The notes below the pieces were generated by a model. The model searched no databases. It saw only the letters and a program-made list of their open reading frames with translations, and had not been told where the DNA came from. DNA of 64,000 nt from Dysgonamonadaceae bacterium (lineage in GTDB: Bacteria; Bacteroidota; Bacteroidia; Bacteroidales; Azobacteroidaceae): assembly GCA_031272075.1 (NCBI GenBank), contig JAISUK010000047.1, positions 1-64,000 on the forward strand, read 5' to 3'. Below, piece by piece: positions 59,259 through 64,000 of the stretch. Both the position numbers and the translations under genes were made by a program. Positions within the stretch are counted from its first letter, which is position 1. The number at the start of each line of letters is the position of its first letter.

Positions 59259-60377
59259 CTACCATTTATTTAACACCTCGACGACTTTTCTTCGATCCGC
59301 ACTTTTCATCACCGGACTCATCGGCAGGCTCAGCACTTCATCGCTGATCTGTTCCGTCACCGGAAACGAGGGGAAGTTCCATTGTTGATACGCCTTTTGT
59401 TTGTGCGGCGGGATGGGATAATGAATCAGGGTTTCTATTTCGTTTTCTTTCAAATACGACTGCAAGGCGTCACGGTTTTTACTGCGCACCACAAAAACAT
59501 GCCATACATGCTCTTCCCAATCGGTTATCATCCGGTAGTCGCCGGCGCCAACCGGCAAAATGATCTTCTCATTGGAGATGTGTTTGCAATAGTATTTGGC
59601 GATTTCTCTGCGAAGGGCATTGTCGGAGTCGAGTTCCAGCAATTTCACATACAACACGGCAGCTTGAATCTCATCCAATCGACTATTGAATCCCAGATAA
59701 TCATTGACGTATTTCTTTTTGCTGCCGTAATTGGCCAAAGTCCTGATCACCTCGGCCAGGGCTTCGTCATTTGTCGTGACAGCGCCCGCATCGCCCAAAG
59801 CACCCAGATTCTTGCCGGGGTAGAAACTGTTGCCCGCGACATCGCCGATAGCGCCGCAACGTCGGTTGCCAAAAAAAGCGCCCGCCGCTTGTGCATTGTC
59901 TTCAATCAGTTTCAAGCGGTATTTGTTGCACAGCGCGATCACTTGATCATTGCACGCATTCCTGCCATATAAATGGACGATGACGATTGCTTTGGTTCGA
60001 GGCGTGATTACCGCTTCTATTTTTGTAGAATCGATATTGAAGGTATTGATATCAACATCCACCGGCACCGGCTTGAGTTTATTGTCGGTGACGGCGAGCC
60101 AGGTTGCTATAAACGTATGTGCCGGGACGATGATTTCATCGCCTTCGTGCATGACGCCCATTTCGATGTATGCTCTGAAAATCAACCGCAGGGCATCCAA
60201 TCCACTGGCTACACCTACGCACGAATGCACTCCGAGAAACGATGCGTATTTTTCTTCAAATATACTTAAATAATCGCCGAACAGATACCTTCCGGAATCA
60301 ATTACATTGTTCACTACCATTTTTATTCCCCCGGCTTTCCTTCTCGTAACCGCTCTCAAGTCGTAAAAACTTATCAT
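59259..60377 (-). CDS. DegT/DnrJ/EryC1/StrS family aminotransferase (FdtB-like)
   Basis: [83 protein letters not shown]. Confidence 0.95.
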   Translation of the reverse strand: MISFYDLRAVTRRKAGGIKMVVNNVIDSGRYLFGDYLSIFEEKYASFLGVHSCVGVASGLDALRLIFRAYIEMGVMHEGDEIIVPAHTFIATWLAVTDNKLKPVPVDVDINTFNIDSTKIEAVITPRTKAIVIVHLYGRNACNDQVIALCNKYRLKLIEDNAQAAGAFFGNRRCGAIGDVAGNSFYPGKNLGALGDAGAVTTNDEALAEVIRTLANYGSKKKYVNDYLGFNSRLDEIQAAVLYVKLLELDSDNALRREIAKYYCKHISNEKIILPVGAGDYRMITDWEEHVWHVFVVRSKNRDALQSYLKENEIETLIHYPIPPHKQKAYQQWNFPSFPVTEQISDEVLSLPMSPVMKSADRRKVVEVLNKW

Positions 60378-61315
60378 ATTTTGATGTCTATTTTATATAA
60401 ATCAAGCGCAACTCCGCGTCCGCCCATCCCTTCCTTTTGTTGTATCAGACCGGTATTCAGCACACGTCCGCCCTGTTCGGTCGAGATGCCCCAACTATAA
60501 TGGTTGCGATCGCGATACACTTCATTGATCAGGAAATCGTTGAGATAATCAAGCGCTCCCAATGTCCTGCCTTCCTGCGAATTGGCCATGTATTGGGTAT
60601 GGACAAGGCCATCGTAATCGTAAATGACGATTCCGGCCAATAATTTCGTATCTGACCGCAATTCATACAGTTTGATTTGTTGCGGGAAATGATTTTTCAG
60701 ATGGTGGATTTCCTCCAGGCTATGCACCGGTTTAGCCTGGAATTTCGACAAAACCGCCGTCAGCAGTTCCCAATATTCGGTAAAATCCGTCGCTTCGGCC
60801 AGCCGCAATGCGTCATTTCGTTTACATTTCTCGACTGCTTGACGTTTTCCTTCCGAAAACCGTATTTTGTGCGACTGTGACAATACAGAAGAAATGTCGC
60901 GTTTAATCAATTTTGCTTCATACCTGAACAAAGCGTACAAATCTTCTTCGGAAGGATATTTATGAAACACAGACGGGATCACTTTGTAAATGATGGCATT
61001 AAATCCTTTGTCTGCACAATAGTGATACAACAAATCAAAAATTTCCAACACCTCCGACATCCACAGGTCGTAATGCATCACCAAACCTCCAAATGTCAAT
61101 CCCGCATGAGAGATGAGTTCCTTACCGTTTTCATTGGCCGGTAACACCGCGACGATTTTATTTTTTTTCTCGAAAATAATGGAATGGTCTGTAAATCGAT
61201 CTTCATGATAATCCATGTAGTCGCGACAGAAAAGAAAAATCCCGTTCTTGGAAGATCTAACAAATTGATCCCAAGCAGGTTTATCTATTTTAGAGTATCT
61301 TTTTAGTGTAATCAT
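60374..61315 (-). CDS. GNAT/FemAB-like acyl or aminoacyl transferase
   Basis: [66 protein letters not shown]. Confidence 0.65.
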   Translation of the reverse strand: MITLKRYSKIDKPAWDQFVRSSKNGIFLFCRDYMDYHEDRFTDHSIIFEKKNKIVAVLPANENGKELISHAGLTFGGLVMHYDLWMSEVLEIFDLLYHYCADKGFNAIIYKVIPSVFHKYPSEEDLYALFRYEAKLIKRDISSVLSQSHKIRFSEGKRQAVEKCKRNDALRLAEATDFTEYWELLTAVLSKFQAKPVHSLEEIHHLKNHFPQQIKLYELRSDTKLLAGIVIYDYDGLVHTQYMANSQEGRTLGALDYLNDFLINEVYRDRNHYSWGISTEQGGRVLNTGLIQQKEGMGGRGVALDLYKIDIKI

Positions 61316-61788
61316 CGGGCGATTGTTTTAAGCAAACGAGCTGGAGTTCCGCCTATTACCGAATAAGGGGGAAAACTCCGATCTACATAAGCATTGGCCG
61401 CCACGACACAACATTCACCCAGTTCTACTCCCGGCATGATGATTGCATTGGCGCCGATCCAGCAGTGGTCGCCAATCTTAACAGGCATCGTGACAATCGG
61501 GTAGAATTGTTGCATGAATGTGCTGGCATTGGGTCCGGAATCCGCCATGATGTTCACCCGTTGTGCGATAGAGACCTGTTTTCCGATGCTCACTTTGGCG
61601 GCAAATCCGTTGATGATGGAAAACATGCCGACATACGAACCGCTTCCGATCTCCAGCAATGCATGTTCGCTTCCAAAGATACTGCAATATTTTGCAATTT
61701 TTACGCCGTCGCCGATAATGACATTATTGATGGCGCTGGTCGGATCTACAATCACCGCTTTCCCCAATTGAATATTACTGATAATCAT
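61312..61788 (-). CDS. Hexapeptide-repeat acyltransferase (LbH fold)
   Basis: VIIGDGVKIAKYCSIFGSEHALLEIGSGSYVG, IGDHCWIGANAIIMPGVELGECCVVAANAYV. Confidence 0.9.
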   Translation of the reverse strand: MIISNIQLGKAVIVDPTSAINNVIIGDGVKIAKYCSIFGSEHALLEIGSGSYVGMFSIINGFAAKVSIGKQVSIAQRVNIMADSGPNASTFMQQFYPIVTMPVKIGDHCWIGANAIIMPGVELGECCVVAANAYVDRSFPPYSVIGGTPARLLKTIAR

Positions 61789-61793
61789 CGCAT

Positions 61794-62231
61794 TTATGGT
61801 TGTTTTTCTGGCAGTTTGTTATTCAAAATATCCTTTCGATACGCAACAAAATCGTCGTATTTTCTGATATAATCCTTTTCATCGTATTCGGCTGAGGCCA
61901 GCACCAAGCATACCGCTCCTGAGGAAAAATTGCTCAGCTCCCGCCAGATGCCGGGCACGACATACAAGCCGTAATACGGGCGATTGAGGGAGCAAGTTTT
62001 TTGATCCGTGCCGTCATCCAACGTGACATCAAAACTGCCGCTTACCGCAACGATCAACTGCTGCAATGCTTTATGCGCATGCCCTCCCCTTGACTCTCCA
62101 CCCGGAATATCGTAGAGATAGTACACCCTCCGCACGTCGAAAGGGAGATCCACGCCATTGTTTAACGCCGTGATATTACCTGATCGATTGTGAATTTTAG
62201 GCAAGGTGATGATATTGCAGTTAGAAATCAT
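61794..62231 (-). CDS. FdtA/QdtA-like (WxcM domain) protein, GGHAHK motif intact
   Basis: FDVRRVYYLYDIPGGESRGGHAHKALQQLIVAVSGSFDVTLDDG. Confidence 0.9.
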   Translation of the reverse strand: MISNCNIITLPKIHNRSGNITALNNGVDLPFDVRRVYYLYDIPGGESRGGHAHKALQQLIVAVSGSFDVTLDDGTDQKTCSLNRPYYGLYVVPGIWRELSNFSSGAVCLVLASAEYDEKDYIRKYDDFVAYRKDILNNKLPEKQP

Positions 62232-62631
62232 GTCGTTTTTCCGATAATTTCAGGTATTCATCCAAGTCGCGTATATAGTCGCTTTCCTGGAAAAGCGTAG
62301 ATGCCAATACCAGGCACACCGCATTGGTAGAAAAGTTTTCCATTCTTCTCCAGCACATACGCGGGATATAGAGGCCTTTATAAGATCGGTTCAACGAAAA
62401 TTTTGCTTCATTGAACCGGTCATTTACCACCACATCAAAACTGCCGGATAATGCGATGATAATTTCCTCCTGGGTTTTAAATGCATGTCCCCCGCGGATT
62501 TCTCCGCCAGGGACATCATAGATCCAATACGTACGCTTAATGATAAAGGGCAGGTATTTTCCGTTCTCGATGAAAGAGAGATTTCCGCGTTCATCGAGAA
62601 TTTTCGGTATATCTATTATGGATACACGCAC
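62221..62631 (-). CDS. FdtA/QdtA-like (WxcM domain) protein, GGHAFK variant
   Basis: FIIKRTYWIYDVPGGEIRGGHAFKTQEEIIIALSGSFDVVVND; GTG start at 62629-62631 avoids overlap with the upstream gene that the ORF-track start would create. Confidence 0.8.
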   Translation of the reverse strand: MRVSIIDIPKILDERGNLSFIENGKYLPFIIKRTYWIYDVPGGEIRGGHAFKTQEEIIIALSGSFDVVVNDRFNEAKFSLNRSYKGLYIPRMCWRRMENFSTNAVCLVLASTLFQESDYIRDLDEYLKLSEKRHDF

Positions 62632-62647
62632 ATGTGGAATCGCTAAA

Positions 62648-63445
62648 TTAAAATTTGTATTGCAGTCCCAACATCGTGTTTGCATTCGTGTCAAATCCAC
62701 GGTCGCCGATATAGCCGTCAAACTCTTCGGGGAGGAAAATGCCGTTTCCTTCAAAGAAGAGCGACCAGGGGCTACCCTTGCTGAAGTCGTACCCGAGGCG
62801 ACCTCCGAAGCGGAAGCCTGCCACATTGGTCGTAGGATTTGTTTCACTTTTGACATTGTGCAGAAATCCCACGCCCAGGAAACCCATGACATTGAATGAA
62901 TGGTCTTCTCGATCCGATCCGTTGAACAGCCGGATCATATCCACTGTAATGTCAAGAAATACGGACGTAGAATTGAAATCTTGCCAAAATCCTTGGCCGT
63001 CGTCGGTAAATTTAAATTTTCCACTGTTGGCATTGATCACTTCAGCATCGGAACCTTCCAAATAGACCCAATTACGCGGGTAATATTCCGGGTTCGGAAA
63101 ACTGCCGCTAGCATGTTCCACAAAACTGCCTCGTTGTGGGCCTAAGTAATTAAATCCACGGTAGCTTCCGCTATGAAACTGTAACCGAGCACCATAGGTC
63201 GATCCGAACCATTTACCGATAGAAATCTCAGCGCCATAAGTCATTCTGTCAAAAACCGATTGTGCACCATCTTGATTCGCCATCAGCAAATTTGGTCCGG
63301 CGCCAACCGAAAAATACCAATTTTTCTCGGACGCACTCTTTGACTCTTTCGCATTATCCGTTTCAAACTTATTCTGCGCATACGTCGTTTGTAAACACAT
63401 TACAAAACAAAAAGCAATTCCCAATAATAACTTTATTTGTTTCAT
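62648..63445 (-). CDS. Outer membrane beta-barrel protein
   Basis: MKQIKLLLGIAFCFVMCLQTTYAQ signal peptide, alternating beta-barrel strands, terminal aromatic LGLQYKF. Confidence 0.75.
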   Translation of the reverse strand: MKQIKLLLGIAFCFVMCLQTTYAQNKFETDNAKESKSASEKNWYFSVGAGPNLLMANQDGAQSVFDRMTYGAEISIGKWFGSTYGARLQFHSGSYRGFNYLGPQRGSFVEHASGSFPNPEYYPRNWVYLEGSDAEVINANSGKFKFTDDGQGFWQDFNSTSVFLDITVDMIRLFNGSDREDHSFNVMGFLGVGFLHNVKSETNPTTNVAGFRFGGRLGYDFSKGSPWSLFFEGNGIFLPEEFDGYIGDRGFDTNANTMLGLQYKF

Positions 63446-63514
63446 ACTAAAATTTATAATTTTATTGTTCATATTTCCTTACAAAATTCATTAAATCAAT
63501 CTGATAAAACCGTG

Positions 63515-63522
63515 CAAATGTA
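63515..63522 (-). promoter_or_regulatory. -7 box TACATTTG upstream of the OM beta-barrel gene
   Basis: Minus strand TACATTTG in the 170-nt gap between the kinase gene and the OM protein gene. Confidence 0.45.
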
Positions 63523-63615
63523 GCACTTTATTTAAAATCGTTATTTACATATTGTGATAAAAATATTGTATAACCCTTCCAAAAAGCAATTTAGTTGATT
63601 AATACTCAAGTTTGT

Positions 63616-64000
63616 TTATGTTTCCGTATCTTCTTCTTTCGAACTGTATCCATGTCCATAGCCGTAACCGTAGCCATAACCGTAACCGTAGCCATAACCG
63701 TAGCCGTAGCCATAACCGTAACCGTAGCCATATTTGCCTCGTTTGGTCTGTCCGGTACAATTATAGATCAACCGTATCCGTTTCAGACGTTGTTCGCGAC
63801 GAATACTTTCGATAAAATCAGAAACGCTCTTCGGCGTAAAGTTCTCTCTGACGACAAACAGCGAAGTGTCGGCAATACGATCCAGCAAGAAAGTATCGGA
63901 AACGCTTCCCACGGGCGAGGTGTCCAAAACGATGTAATCATATTCTTTCTTCAGTTTTTCGAACAGTTCATCCAAACGCGACTCCATCAGCAATTCATTG
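63616..64000 (-). CDS. BY-kinase/Wzc-type capsular biosynthesis ATPase, C-terminal part with (GY)n tail (truncated by window edge)
   Basis: EYDYIVLDTSPVGSVSDTFLLDRIADTSLFVVRENFTPKSVSDFIESIRREQRLKRIRLIYNCTGQ... then KYGYGYGY... tail; frame open to 64000. Confidence 0.88.
   Translation of the reverse strand, partial: NELLMESRLDELFEKLKKEYDYIVLDTSPVGSVSDTFLLDRIADTSLFVVRENFTPKSVSDFIESIRREQRLKRIRLIYNCTGQTKRGKYGYGYGYGYGYGYGYGYGYGYGYGYGHGYSSKEEDTET
63658..63729 (-). repeat. Four tandem 18-bp repeats encoding (GY)12
   Basis: atagccgtaaccgtagcc / ataaccgtaaccgtagcc / ataaccgtagccgtagcc / ataaccgtaaccgtagcc. Confidence 0.97.

Noticed and set aside
63658-63729. CRISPR-like regular repeats
   Set aside because: 18-bp units are contiguous with no spacers and encode (GY)n; no cas genes in the window.
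63612-63815. Plus-strand ORF with (HNRNRS)n repeats
   Set aside because: Antisense of the (GY)n repeat of the BY-kinase; the kinase frame is supported by conserved motifs.

Overview
The window is 64 kb of a Bacteroidales-type (Bacteroidota) chromosome. The taxon is inferred from the SusC/SusD pair, TAnnTTTG-type promoters, TamB, BamD-RpoZ-DUF4293 order and a GG-type leader peptide. Most genes are on the minus strand. Contents, left to right: (1) 0.3-4.0 kb, a small cassette of a double-glycine-leader protein whose C-terminus looks like an L,D-transpeptidase/DUF2778-type catalytic domain, a LanC-like protein without visible zinc-ligand motifs, and a large glycosyltransferase; this is the best candidate for an undescribed secreted effector or natural-product system. 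(2) A lone AAA/OLD-like ATPase and tRNA-Pro(GGG). (3) Housekeeping genes: Lrp, GtrA/GtrB-like, lysA, lysC, ftsE, hisIE-F-A-H, rny, zapA, ugd, a beta-CASP MBL protein, rpoZ, bamD, paaK, tsaD. (4) An unannotated structured ncRNA candidate between ugd and the MBL gene, with its own promoter and terminator. (5) A ~92-nt leader element present twice, in front of two unrelated membrane transport-type genes; one copy encodes a 28-aa leader peptide. (6) A SusC/SusD operon with an HExxH lipoprotein and no CAZyme. (7) TamB. (8) A ~20 kb exopolysaccharide cluster (44.2-64 kb, minus strand) with an FkbH-MBOAT-SGNH module, two tandem FdtA/WxcM-like proteins (one lacking an expected active-site His), a FemAB/GNAT-like gene, and a BY-kinase with a (GY)12 tail encoded by four 18-bp repeats. 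All functional calls come from reading the sequence and ORF track; no database search was run.
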